The position numbers and the translations under genes are program-made. The notes under the pieces were generated by a model, which saw nothing but the letters and a program-made list of their open reading frames with translations, was not told the DNA's origin and searched no databases. 64,000 nt of DNA, from positions 1-64,000 of the forward strand of contig QRFJ01000294.1 in the NCBI GenBank assembly GCA_006176705.1, written 5' to 3'. Numbering within the stretch: position 1 is the first letter of the stretch; each line of letters starts with the position of its first letter. The stretch comes from Cocos nucifera. Lineage: Eukaryota > Streptophyta > Magnoliopsida > Arecales > Arecaceae. Shown here one piece after another: positions 34,627-45,988 of this stretch.

Positions 34627-34960
34627 CGCAGGTTATCTCTAGTGTGTCGTCCTCTAACTAGCGTACGTCTGCCGACGACCCTCGGAGCTTTCGGTGTGAC
34701 CCACTCTCTCCATAAGCTGTAGGTATATATTTTTTTAATTTTATAGTATTATTTATTAATCATATATATTTATAATAATTTATAGAATATTTATAATAAA
34801 TATTATAAATATTTATTATAAATATTATAATTATCTGCATGCTGTAATTTTTGGATCAGAACCTGGATATTCAGATTCGGATCTAATTTTAATTATTGAT
34901 TCTGGATCCGAACCTGAATATTCGATGGGTCTGTACTTGAAGTACCAGACCTAGACCCTA
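34627..34960. other. CACTA element: AT-rich spacer between low-complexity blocks
   Basis: Contains TA-rich runs (34730-34830) and two copies of a GGATC(A/C)GAACCTG(G)AT word (34854 and 34905). I see no gene here. Confidence 0.4.
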
Positions 34961-35560
34961 ATGGATTCTAGAATGTCGGACCCGATCCAGGATCCGAAAC
35001 TAAGAAATGAAGAGACTGAGAGGGAGACCAACAGATTGAGAGAGGTAGGGTTGGTCGCTCGCCGACTGCCGGCAAGGGAGACCGAGAGTGGGAGGGAGGG
35101 AGGGAGGGGTTCGACCTCACCACCATCACCGACGAGGAAGATTGAAAGAGGGAGAGAGGAAGGGAGGGATACAGCTCATCACCATCATTGGGAGGGAGGG
35201 GGTCTGGCCTCACCGTCATCATTGGGAGGGAGGGGGTCCGGCCTCGCCGGTGAGGGAGATCGAGAGAGGGAGAGTGGGAGATCGAGAGAGTGAGAGAGGG
35301 TCCAACCTCGCTAGTATCACTAGGAGGGATGGGATCCGGCCTTGCCGACAAGGGAGATCGAGAGAGTGAGAGAGGGAGAGATGGGGTCCGACCTCGCTAG
35401 CGAGGAAGATCGAGAGAGGGAGAGAGGAAGATTGAGAGATTTAAAAGCTGGGAGGGAGGGGTTCGGCCTCATCACTGTCGTCGGTGAGAGAGATCGAGAG
35501 AGGGAGAGAGAGTGATTGAGGGGATGGCATATAGCTGAGCCAGCTTGGATACGTAGCTGA
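34961..35560. repeat. Purine-rich block with diverged minisatellite and G-quadruplex motif
   Basis: Tandem-like units of the form GGGAGGGAGGGGTTCGGCCTCACC...GGGAGATCGAGAGAG recur about seven times, each 40-110 bp apart. The sequence GGGAGGGAGGGAGGGAGGGG at 35090-35109 fits the four-G-run quadruplex pattern. Open frames in this block on both strands follow from the repeats and are not called as genes. Its strand bias is opposite to that of the preceding block. Confidence 0.6.
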
Positions 35561-35979
35561 GCTGACTCAGGCTATGATCGAGCCGGTTGGGAGAGGATCC
35601 AAGCCGGATGTCTCAGGCATGGAGCCGGCTCAATTTCTGAGCGAATAGAATTTTATGTCTCTCTACGGTTCCAACTTTAAGTCCTAAGGTACCACCATCA
35701 TCTACTTTGTTCTTCTTTCAGATTTTTGGATTAACACCAAGGTTCGTGCAAGAGATCGGATCTACGATTGTTGCTTATCCTTAATTATTTATGAATGTAA
35801 TTCATGTTGTAGAATTTTTTGCATAACATTTTCTGGATGTTTATATCTTGTTGCTTTTGTTTATTGCATTGCATAACGATAAACCCATCAATTTATTAGT
35901 GTACATATTAAAGACTATTTATTGATGCTATATTAATATTATTGTTCAACATATTATATTGATTAATGTTCATTAACGT
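35561..35979 (+). other. CACTA element: possible 5' part of its transcription unit
   Basis: No clear reading frame is visible. It includes an apparent splice acceptor upstream of the next coding-like block (TTGCAG before GTCATG near 35985). Confidence 0.3.
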
Positions 35980-37706
35980 TGCAGGTCATGATGGCATCGA
36001 AATGCCATCTAGCTTTCACCCCTGCCCCTCGATGGGTTATGCGCAGTTCAGTATCCGAGGAGTAGTCGGAGTATACTCCATCTACCTCGACATCGGCTGC
36101 TTAGGGACCTCTACCATCGGCATCTACTCCATCGACGATATCTACTCCACTGACGATATCTACTCCACCGATAGTTGAGCCTCTACCATCGCCCATATCT
36201 AAGACACATGCTACTATGCAAGCATCTAAGTGAACGTTTTTATTATATTAGCACAACTTTATTTTTTATATAGTATTTGTACACTTATATATTTGCATAA
36301 TGTATTTGCATTGTAGGTAAATCATCCAGTCAGATATTTCATGGTCCCACACGTATGGCACACGTGTGAAACCACCAGCATCAGGTGATGGTCTATTACA
36401 ATGCGAAGGAGAGGTCGGTAGGAGAGATCGCATGGGAGATACATTCCTTTTCTGGAGTGCTTGTGAGGTGGTCGGACATCATTCCCATAGAGTCTAGAGA
36501 CTGACGTTTGATGGATGCTGCCATCAGAGATCGAGTATAGGAGGAGATATGGATAAATACACGCATCTTAGTTATATTTATACATTTTATATGTTTGCAC
36601 TATATATGTTTGATTATAATAATTTTATAACTGATTTTTGATAACTTTGTGTAGAAGAGGTACGATTTTTCCGATCACGAGATGGCTCGAGATGTCCGAT
36701 TCAGGAAGATCGAGGAGTTGTACCAGGGTTACATGGTCAAGCTCCATAGAGGATGGCTTGAGCACTGACGAGACACTCCAGAGGAGTTTGTTCTCTGAAT
36801 ACAGGATTGTCCTCCGAGTCAGTGGGAGAGGATGGTTAGACACTGAAGGAGCCAGAAGTTTGAGGTAAAATTTCTAACTTCTAAATTTTTCAATATGCTT
36901 AAAATTTTATTTAAATATTATTTAAATATATATTATTTATTTGAATACTTGTTAGGCTACCTTCCATTAGAACTGAAAGAATCATGAAGCCTAGGAGTAT
37001 ACGCACACTCTAGGCTGCGAGTTATCTTTTTGATAAATTTATTCTTTGTTATAGCTGATAAGAGATGGAGTGATGCCCAGTTGTAGCGAGATCTTTCGAT
37101 CCAACCGCATGGACAAGAAGGGCAGGCCGATGAACGTCGCAATCGGGCGTATTTTTGTAAGTATTAAATATATTAGTATATATGGTTAGTATTATAGAAT
37201 TTCTTATAAAATTTTATTTTAATTTATAATTATAAGATCAGTTAGATGTGCTTGCGTGCGAGGGCTCGGATACCTCTGGGCTCCATGACCATCTGTCTTA
37301 GGTCTTGGAGCTTGAGCACTTTGGGAGGATTCGATGTAGGTCCGGACATACGCCGACGAGCTACTGGTTCGAGGCGAGCATCTTCTCACAGACTTTTGAT
37401 GTCGTCAGCTGAGAGGAGCTTGAGGAGGCATTGGCATGGGCAGATCATGCTGTGACATGGGCAGATCAGGCTGAGGAGTGTGCATCTCATCTGGAGGGCA
37501 TTGTGAGAGGCATAATATTGATGCTTAGCACATGTTTTGGAGTCACGAGCTTTGAGGATATGTTGGCCCACATTCCAGCTCCAGCTCTAGCTCCGACTCT
37601 AGCTCCAGCTCTAGCTCCAGCTCTGGCTCCAGCTCCAGCTTCAGTTCTGGCTTCGGCCTCGATTCCCGATGACGACGACGACGACGTAGATTTAGGAGAC
37701 TTTTGA
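35980..37706 (+). pseudogene. Decayed plant En/Spm ORF ('Ptta/En/Spm plant transposase' type)
   Basis: Coding-like blocks lie on the plus strand, separated by AT-rich intron-like gaps: 35985-36230 (Ser/Pro/Thr/Asp-rich), 36330-36560, 36657-36867, 37050-37142 and 37240-37706. Block three contains RYDFSDHEMARDVRF and, after TGA stops, SQWERMVRHWRSQKFE. Block four has SEIFRSNRMDKKGRPM. Both patterns match the plant En/Spm ('Transposase_24') family, where a conserved trio of motifs precedes a Thr-His-containing segment. The last block ends with a repeated AlaPro(Leu) stretch and a run of seven acidic residues (DDDDDDVD) before the stop at 37704-37706. Several in-frame TGA stops make the product inactive. 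TNP2-like transposase sequence was not seen. Confidence 0.7.
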
Positions 37707-37865
37707 TGTATTTTATTTTTTAAAAAAATATTATAATAAATTTTATTTGATAATAAAATTTTAGTATTTTAGAATAATTTTTATGTTTATTATATTTTCT
37801 CATGTTATATATCTGTATTTATCAGGTAAAATATATAAAAAAATAAAAATTTTATTATTTTTAGT
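37707..37865 (+). other. CACTA element: AT-rich 3' tail
   Basis: AT-rich, with AATAAAATTT-type words that could serve as polyadenylation signals for the preceding ORF. No gene seen. Confidence 0.35.
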
Positions 37866-38261
37866 TATTCAAGATCTATGGTAGTAGTTTTATAATCGTT
37901 GCCATATCCGTGTCAACCACTGCCATAGGTTCCTGATGTAAATGATGCCAACCGCTGCATTAGACCTATGGTAGCGGTTAAAAAATCACTGCTATAGATT
38001 ACCTATGGCAGTGGTTATGTAACCGCTGCTATAGATAACCTATGGTAGTGGTTACATAACTACTGCTATAGGTCGATCTATTGCAGTAGTTTATAAACCA
38101 CTGCAATAGACTATCTATAGCAGCGATTCAAACAACCATTGCAACAACTGCTACCATAGAGCTACGGCGACGGCTTCAGTAGCAGCGGTTAAATAACCGC
38201 TGCCATAGCCTATGGCAGTAATTTTTTGGGCTAGGGCAGTGATTACGAACCACTACCATGG
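37866..38261 (+). repeat. Right subterminal repeats of the CACTA element
   Basis: More than twelve copies, in both orientations, of the TATGGCAGCGGTT-type word seen at the left end, spaced about 20-40 bases apart. Confidence 0.8.
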
Positions 38262-38279
38262 CCCTTTTTTGTAGTAGTG
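38262..38279 (-). repeat. Right terminal inverted repeat of the CACTA element
   Basis: Read on the minus strand the sequence is CACTACTACAAAAAAGGG. The triplet CTT follows it on the plus strand as the target duplication. Confidence 0.85.
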
Positions 38280-40409
38280 CTTTGTGAGTATGCCACATCT
38301 GAACGTGTACATGTCATGACGTATATAATAGAATCCACTATCGAAGCATATAGAATTCTACTTATATGCTCTCTCTCTTGAGGTGTTGTCGGGTAATTCC
38401 TCTTTGAGAGAGAAATTTCATGGTCTATCGGTAGATAGCCCTTCTTGAAATTCTCCATGCTGAACCACTTTAGCATAGTATCTATGTACATGGACTAGGA
38501 CAACCCAAGCAATCTTTTATATCTATTTCTGTAGATCTTCATCTCGAAGATGTAGGAAGCTTCTCCCAGATTCTTCATGGAGAACTATAACGACAGTCAA
38601 ATCTGTATTCCTTGTAATGCAAGGACATCATTCTAGATTAAGAGAATATCATCCATATACAGAATGAGGAATACAACTCCTGGACCATTAGCCCAATTAT
38701 ATATGCAAGGCTCTTCTTCATTTTTAACGAAGCCATACATCTTGATCGTCCTATCAAAATGTATGTTCCAACTCCAAGATGGCTGCTATAGTTCATAAAT
38801 GGATCTTTGAAGCTTGCACACCTTAAACTCATCTATGGATGTAAAACCTTTAGGTTGTATCATATATACCTCTTCATCCAGCTCTCCATTTTAGGAAAGC
38901 TATTTTCACATCCATTTGCTAGATTTCATAGTCTAGATGTGCTATCACAAGCATGATCCGAATGGACTTGAGCATTATCATAGAAGAAAATATCGTTATA
39001 GTCAATATCATAATATTGATGATACCTCTTGACAATCAGACGGGTTTTATAGGTCTCCACCTTTCTATCTGCATCTTTTTTCTTTTGAAGACCCATTTAC
39101 ATCCTATGAATTTTACCCCTTCGGATGGATCAACCAATGTCCATACATCGTTGACCTTCATGGACTCTATTTTGGATCTCATGAAGTCAAGCCATTTTTT
39201 AGAGGTGGGTCTCTTCATTACATTCATGTAGGTGGTCGAATCCTCATCGTTCTCATCAAGTTTGATAGGATCACCATCTCAAACCAAGAAATCATAGTAT
39301 CTGTCCGATTGATGTGGTACTCTGCTAGATCGCCTTAAGGGTGCAGGCTCAGTAGGCTCCAGGTGTAATCAAATCAAATCTGATTTAGGTTTAGCTACAT
39401 GTATCGTTTCTTCCATTTATTGAACTTCCTCAAATTCGACCTTAGAGGCATTAGTTCCTTCACCAAGAAACTTTCATTCTAAAAAGACTATCTTAAGACT
39501 GACAAACATCTTTTGTTCATCAGCTAGGTAAAAGTAATATTCTTTGGTCTCTTTTGGATATCCTATAAAATTATACTTATTAGACCTAGGTCCTAGCTTG
39601 TTCGTTACTAAATATTTGATATAAGCTGGACACTCCCAAATCCTAAAATGCGAGAGTACTGGCTTACACCCTATCCACATCTCATATAGAGTTTTATAAA
39701 TAGACTTACTCAAAATCCTATTCAGAATATAACAAGCTGACTCGAGTGCAAATCTCCAAAGAGAGATCGATAGATCGGCAAATTTCATCAAAAATCGAAC
39801 CATGTCCAACAGGATCCGATTCCTCCATTCGGACACACCATTATGTTGTGGTGTTCCAGGAGGAGTCCATTGGGAGAGAATCCCATTCTCCCCAAGATAT
39901 GTCAGAAATTCACTAGAAAGATACTCACCCCCTTGGTCAAACTGAAGAGTTTTAATACTCTTTCTAGTTTGCTTTTCTACTTCATTATAGAATAGTTTGA
40001 ATATTTTAAATGACTCTGACTTATGCTTCATTAAATAGATATATCCATACCTCGATAGGTTGTCTATGAAGGTTATGAAGTAGAAATATCCACCTCTAGT
40101 GCTTGTAATAATGGGTCCACATACATCAGTATACACTAGACCTAGGAGTTCACTAGCACGTTCACCCTTTCCAATAAAAGGTGACTTGATCATCTTCTCA
40201 AGAAGATAGGACTCACAAGTTGGTAGTGATTCACAATCACTGACCTCAAGAATTTCTTCTTGAGCCAACATATTAATTATGTTCTTGTTGATGTGACCTA
40301 GCCTACAATGCCAAAGGTAGACATCTGACATATCATCTATTCTAGAATATCTATCGGAGGTTTGGGCCACGTTAATAGACTGTGATAATAGATAAATTTT
40401 GGTATTCAA
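38280..40409 (-). pseudogene. Element B pol: integrase, linker and reverse transcriptase
   Basis: The integrase part (40409-39474, 311 codons) is the longest intact frame of the copia elements here. It has the pre-integrase segment WHCRLGHINKNIINML, a zinc-binding site reduced from CX2C to CESY, and then TDVCGP, FDQGGEYLS and the conserved GTPQHNGVSEWRN region, fitting the DD35E core. The RT linker and N-terminus follow (to about 39036). RT with an ILYMDDILL-type motif (near 38660) and further stops lead to the CACTA junction at 38279. Integrase inserts element DNA into the host. The frame is open but the rest of pol is broken. Confidence 0.85.
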
Positions 40410-41484
40410 TTATCCAACACAAACTATAACACCATTCAAAATGATATCACAAAAAATTATTTTTATTAAAACTGATAATTATTCTTAGCCAAAAGGCTTA
40501 TAGAAATTATATTTAATAAAAAACTTGGATAAAAGTGACAATCACTAAGAATAACTTTATAAGAATTGATTACAAGGTTCATGACTCCTAAATCTAGAAT
40601 TGAAACTTATCTTCCATCTCCAACATTCAGGAATCTCTCGCCTTCACCAAATCTCCTATTGACTTGTAAATCTTGCATGGAATTATAAATATGATAAGGG
40701 CTTTCGGTGTCTAATACCCAGATAGTAGTATCACAAATGAGAAGTTGCAAGGGGTTATCATATAATTATCTTGCACAGCAACTACTTGCTTCCTCCTCAG
40801 CCTGTTTGGATCCAGGGTGGCAATGTACTGAGGATAGTTCCTCTTTCAATGCTCTTGCTTCTTGCAAAAAAAGCACTCTGCCTGGCTCTGGTCAGGCTTG
40901 TGCTTCTTGGTTTGACCCTATGTAGACGTCATAGCATGCGGCTGCACCTTCTTGCACTTCTTCTTCTTATTCTTCTTTTCTTTTTTAAAGGGTCGACTAG
41001 AAGAAAATCCTCCCACAACATTCACCAACCTCTTTTAGAGCTGCTAATCCTTCTCAAAGTTCTGCAGCAATCCTAATAACCCATGGTAGTTCACTACAGG
41101 TTTAATCATTCTGAAATGGGTAAGGAAAGGGAGGAAGAACTTGGGCAATGAATTTAGGATCGCATCCTTAACGACCTGCTCATGTAGGAAAAAACCCAAC
41201 TTACTCGGGCATTCAATCAACTCGATCATGTATAATATATGATCAGTGACTGACACCCCATTCCTCATATGAGCATTGAAAATGACATAACTAGTTTTAG
41301 GCCTTTCAACATCATCAAGTGTGCAAAAGGAGTTGTTTAACATTTAAAACATCTCGGGCCGGGCATTCTCAAACCTGTGACTGAACTCATCATTCATCAC
41401 CATCAGTATAATGCACCAAACGGTGGTGTAGTCATTAAGCTACATCTGGCAAGTGTCTCTCACTGCCTGGATAGCATTTGAGGC
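40410..41484 (-). pseudogene. Element B gag, CCHC zinc knuckle and protease remnants
   Basis: Gag lies at 41484-41044 in broken frames. The open stretch 41343-41044 has ERPKTSYVIFNAHMRNGVSV, equivalent to the gag of C. A zinc knuckle of the form CFFCKKQEHXKRNY lies near 40895-40815, with the last Cys replaced by Tyr and an internal stop. The protease region is about 40700-40450. The gag N-terminus is missing because C's LTR begins at 41485. Confidence 0.7.
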
Positions 41485-43250
41485 TGTTGGAAAATGTTTC
41501 CCAAAGCCAATTGTCAACCTATTGACGGTTGAGCTACATTATATCTATAATTGATTCATTAATAAATAAAATATATTTTTAGCATTCTTTCATCATAAAG
41601 TATTCATCTTCTAATGAACTTCATTATTGTGATAAAGTCCTTAGGACTATTTAATTTCGATAAAGAGAAGATTTATCGATTAGTCCTTAAACTTGTTCAT
41701 GATCAAATTATAGGTTGTTAATTAGGATGATAGTGTCTATCGAGCATAGGTCGCTGTATGCTATATAGGTTGGTTGTCCTCTTAACCAAGGAGTGTGAAG
41801 ATACTGGTATGGCATATAAGTGAGATGTATGGATACATCGTTATTGAATGTGACCAACTTCAGAGCATTCTACTGTCGAAAATATCTCTGATGGGATATA
41901 GATATAACTGTCCCTTCGACCTAAGATCACCTCAATGACTTACAAGCAACTCACTATGCTTTGGTACCAGACTAACTGAATTTTTAATTCAATGATGGAA
42001 GGCTTTTGGGCACAGTCAAGTATTTACAAAGTTAGAGTGTGATCAAGATGAAATTGACCACTTCAAGAGTTGGAGAAAAATACATCACTATATTTCAATA
42101 TAGCAAAACCTTAGCCAGGATAATCCATCAGATGGATTTGATATTTTAAAATACAATGTGGACAATCTTATCAGAGTTGACAGTTAAACTCTGAGGTATG
42201 CTACGAGTATTTTGGTCAAGAAGATGAATTATACGAAAATTATATCTGCATGGGTTCTAAGGATGTTGTTCTACACATTCGACCTATCCATCCATCGGGT
42301 ATCATTGCTAGATGGTCACTTTGATTAATATAAAAATTTATTCTTATACGATCGACTTAGGTTCGGACCTATGAGGTCACACACATTAGAGTTCATGATC
42401 CGATCGGATGGTTGATCAATGATTAAGAATCATTCTAGGATTAAACGATCAATACGATTGATGTTTAACCTAGTGCAAGTATTGCAGGAGAATCGATTAG
42501 CAATTAGATTGCTAATTGACTTAATTTGATTATGCCAAAAGGCTAAGATTAAGTTTAATTAAATATTATTTAATTAAATTTGATTTGGGCTTGATTGGAT
42601 CAAGTCCAATTGGTTTATTGGATAAGCCAAGTGCAAGAGAAAACTAGTCCTAGTTCAACTAGGACTTAGGTTAATTCAATTTTCTAATTTAATTAAAAAA
42701 TTAAATTAAAATTAAATCTAATTTAATTAAGTTCTTAATTAGTTTATGATCTAATTTAATTAGGTTAAATTAATTTTGGTTTGATTTGGTTTGAGAAACC
42801 ATGTTGGACCAAGTCAAAATAAGAATCCTAGTTAGACTAGGAACTTCCCTCCTTGCACCACCTTAGCCCCAACGCCCCCTCCACTCCTATTTTCTATGAT
42901 TTTTTTATGGAAAAGCCTTTCCCCAAGCTCTCTCACACACATCCTTCTCTTCCTCTCCTATTTATTTGGAAATTAGTTAAGGACCAAGTCAATAGATGGG
43001 AAGTTATTGAGATTTTGGACTCTATATGATAGAATCCCAACAAACTTAGACTCTTCCCATGTGTGCCGCCCCATCTTGATTCCTCTCTAATTTTCATGGT
43101 GAAAAGGGAGTTTTTTGTGCACACATTGCTATTGGTCCATGCCAAAAATAATGGAGGGGGTGCCCAAGAGTTGGGCGCCCCTTGTCTTGCCTAATTTGGA
43201 CATTCCTTGTCTAGGTATTTGACTTAGATAAGGACTCCTCTATATCTCTC

Positions 43251-43258
43251 TATATAGG
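43251..43258 (+). promoter_or_regulatory. TATA box candidate in LTR of C
   Basis: The sequence is TATATAGG, at the same depth as TATAAATT in both F LTRs. Confidence 0.45.
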
Positions 43259-43467
43259 ATGAATTTTGGACTGATTTTTTGAGATATTCTGACCATTGAG
43301 AAAACTTTGGGGTGTGTGAAAATCAAAGAGAATGAGTATTAGTGTGTGGGGATTTCATAGACACCAATCTAGGTGTCTAGGTGAGAGAACAAAGATGAAG
43401 AAGAAGGATTCTTCTTCTAGGATTTTTTTTTGATCTCTTCCTCCTTCTTTAGAGATTTTTGAGAGGT

Positions 43468-43472
43468 GTCTC
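43468..43472 (+). repeat. Target duplication GTCTC, left copy (F insertion)
   Basis: GTCTC here and at 53807-53811 flanks element F exactly. Together with the LTR ends this is strong evidence of a transposition event. Confidence 0.85.
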
Positions 43473-45153
43473 TATTGAAAAATATGTCCCAAATCCAATC
43501 GTTAGCCTATTGATGATTGAGCTACATTATATCTGTAATTGATTCATTAATAAATAAAATATATTTTTAGCATTTTTCATCATAAAGTATTCATCTTCTA
43601 ACAAACTCTATTATTGTGATGAAGTCCTTAGGACTATTTAATTTCGATAAAGAGAGAATTTATCAATCATTCCTTAAGTTTGTTCATAATTAAATGATAC
43701 ATTATTAATTAGGACGGTAGCATTTATCGAGCATAAGTCACTGTATGCCATATAGATTGATTGTCCTCTTAACCAAGGAGCGTGGAGACACTGGTAGAGC
43801 ATATAGATGAGATGTATGGGTACAACATCATTGAACGTGACCAACTCTAAAGCATTATGCTATCAAGAATGTCTCTGATGGGATATAGGTATATGTATCC
43901 CTTAGACCTGAGATCATCTCAGTGACTTGTAAACAACTCATTGTACTTTGGTACCAGACAAATTGATTTTCTAATTCTAAAATGGAAGACTTTTGGGCAC
44001 AGTCTTGTACTTATAAAGCCAGAGTGTGATCAAGATGGAATTGACCACTTCAAGAGTTGGAGAAGAATGTATCACTGTATTTCAATATAGCAAAATCTTG
44101 GCTAGGATAATCCATCAGATGGATTTGATATTTTAAAATATAATATGGATAATTTGATTAGAGTTGATGTTGAACTCTGAGATGTCCTATGAGCATTTTG
44201 GTCAAGGAGATGAATTATATGAAAATTATATCTGCATGGGTTCTAAGGATGTTGTTCTACACATTCAACGTATCCGACTGTCGGATACCATTGCTAGATG
44301 GTTACTTCGATTGGTACAAGAATCTATTCCTATACTACTGACTTTGGTTCGGACCTATGAGGTCATACACATTAGAGCTCACAATCCGATTGGATGGTTT
44401 ATCAATGATTGAGAATAGTTCTAGGGTTAAACAATCGATACGATTGATGTTTAACCTAATGCAAGCATTGCAGGAGGATCGATTAGCAATTAGATTGCTA
44501 ATTGACTTAATTTGATTAAGCCAGAGGATTGAGATTAAGTCTAATTAAATATAATTTAATTATATTTAGTTTAGACTTGATTGAATCAAGTCTAATTAGC
44601 TTATTGGATAAGCCAAGTGCAAGGAAGAACTAGTCGTAGTTCAACTAGGACTCTGGTCAACCCAATTTTTTAATTTAATGAAAAAATTAAATTAGAATTA
44701 TATCTAATTTAATTTAATTTAGTTAAGTTTTTTAATTAGATTAGGATCTAATTTAAATGGGTTGGTTTACTTTTGATTTTATTTGGTTTGAAAACCAATT
44801 TTTGACCAAGTCAAAATAGGAGTTTTAGTGTGACTACGACTCCCTATCCTTGTGCCACCTATATCCCATGCCCCACGCCCACTCTCTCTATTTTTTGTAT
44901 GATAGAGAGTCTCTCTCTGGCCTTCACGCATGCCCCCCCTCTCTCTCTTCTTCTTATATGATAATTTGGTGGTTGACCAAGTCAAAAGGAGAAGTTAGTT
45001 TTGATTTAGGATTCTATGAGATAGAATCCTTATAAACTAAAACACCTCCTTCTAAGTGTGCCATCCTTCTCCTATTTTTCTCCCTTATTTCATATGAGAA
45101 AGAAGAAATTTTGTGTCTGTATTCTTGCTAGATTCACCAAAAAAATCAGAGGA

Positions 45154-45178
45154 GGGGCGCTCAAGAGTTGGGCGCCCC
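45154..45178 (+). repeat. GC hairpin in F 5' LTR
   Basis: GGGGCGC (45154-45160) and GCGCCCC (45172-45178) are perfect inverted arms around an 11-base loop. Related but less perfect forms are at ~43155-43181 (C) and ~52986-53012 (F 3' LTR). Confidence 0.5.
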
Positions 45179-45247
45179 AACCTCTTGCCAAAACTAGTCC
45201 TTCATTGTTTAGTTTTTGACCTAGACAAAAACTGACTCTTCTTTTTC

Positions 45248-45255
45248 TATAAATT
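45248..45255 (+). promoter_or_regulatory. TATA box candidate in F 5' LTR
   Basis: The sequence is TATAAATT. The same motif occurs at 53074-53081 in the 3' LTR. A start about 30 bp downstream would give a U3 near 1.8 kb, R/U5 near 0.7 kb. Confidence 0.5.
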
Positions 45256-45976
45256 TAGGATGAATTTTAGCCAAATTTTATTGTGAAACATAGATCTTTA
45301 GGAGAGTTTTGGGGTGTGCAGAAATCAGCGGGAGAGGGTCCTTGGGCATTGGGGTTCCATAGACACCAAACTAGGTGTCTAGATGAGAGAAAAGAGAAGA
45401 AGAAGAGGGTCTTCTTCTAGGGTTGTTTTGATTTTCTCTTCTCCTCCTTTTGAGATTTTCTTTTTGAGAGTCTCAGATCTGAAATCTATCCCCTTTTTTT
45501 AATATTTTGGAGAGTCCAATCTCAAAGAAGGAAGCATCGAATCGACCATCGAAGAGTGATCAACATAGTATTAGCATGCTGTGCTGATTTTCTACATCAG
45601 GATCTCAGATCGTGTTCATTGGCTCGTATGGATGACTCCTAGAGGTTAAATGCATGTGCAGCTCGTGAATTCATTCTTAAGCTTGGATCAGTAAGTTAAA
45701 ACATCTAACTTGCTCAGGTATCGGATTTAATCTGTTATTCTATAACTACATTAGATGTAGTATTGTAGCATGTTGATGAGATCAATATGTTAATTATTCC
45801 TTTGTATTTTTAATTTTTAATTTAATATCATACCTTGATCATATAATAAATCATAAATCTAAGATATTTTTATATTTATTTAAATAAATATTTAATTTAT
45901 TTAAGTTTTTTGCTGCTTGATCTTGAAAAAGTTTCAAGATATCTACCCATGAAACCCTAAATCTGGTTCCTTCAAT

Positions 45977-45988
45977 TGGTATCAAAGC
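45977..45988 (+). other. Primer-binding site of F (initiator tRNA-Met)
   Basis: TGGTATCAAAGC, one base away from the usual TGGTATCAGAGC complementary to the initiator tRNA-Met, placed 2 bases after the LTR. Confidence 0.8.

Larger units (their letters stand above)
24893..38279 (+). mobile_element. CACTA (En/Spm) transposon, non-autonomous, with a nested LTR element
   Basis: The left end is CACTACTAAAAAAATGG and the right end, inverted, is CACTACTACAAAAAAGGG. The flanking triplets are CCT (24890-24892) and CTT (38280-38282), a 3-bp target duplication with one change. The uninterrupted site is visible in element A (ACTACCCCTAGTGAGTATTC, 13452 region), which shows exactly what was split in B. 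Subterminal copies of a CTATGGCAGCGGTT-type repeat fill both ends. Excluding the inner Athila-2 it is about 6 kb. It has a degenerate En/Spm-family ORF but no recognisable TNP2-type transposase. Confidence 0.9.
22135..41484 (-). mobile_element. Copia element B, split by a CACTA transposon, 5' end lost
   Basis: A minus-strand copia element of the same broad family as A, C and F. It includes the 3' LTR, RNase H (24293-24892), a 13.4-kb CACTA insertion, then RT, integrase, protease and gag (38280-41484). It stops inside gag at 41484 where C's LTR begins. Its left end abuts the protease region of E, consistent with B having inserted into E, but the matching target duplication would lie beyond C and D and I could not find it. 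Confidence 0.8.
41485..43472 (+). repeat. 5' LTR of C, first part
   Basis: The LTR begins TGTTGGAAAATG and continues in parallel with the F LTRs up to the GTCTC duplicated on insertion of F. It joins directly to 53812 to give a whole LTR of about 2.49 kb. Confidence 0.85.
43473..45974 (+). repeat. 5' LTR of F (2502 bp)
   Basis: Begins TATTGAAAAAT, a change from the TGTTG start of the 3' copy, and ends GGTTCCTTCA. It contains a block of CT-rich sequence (44860-44950) and a small GC hairpin at 45154-45178. Confidence 0.9.

Noticed and set aside
34961..35369. Open frames of 93-127 codons on both strands
   Set aside because: They arise from purine-rich tandem repeats, with equal openness on both strands.
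45977..45988. Possible tRNA-Met gene fragment
   Set aside because: Only the 12-base primer complement is present; no cloverleaf around it.
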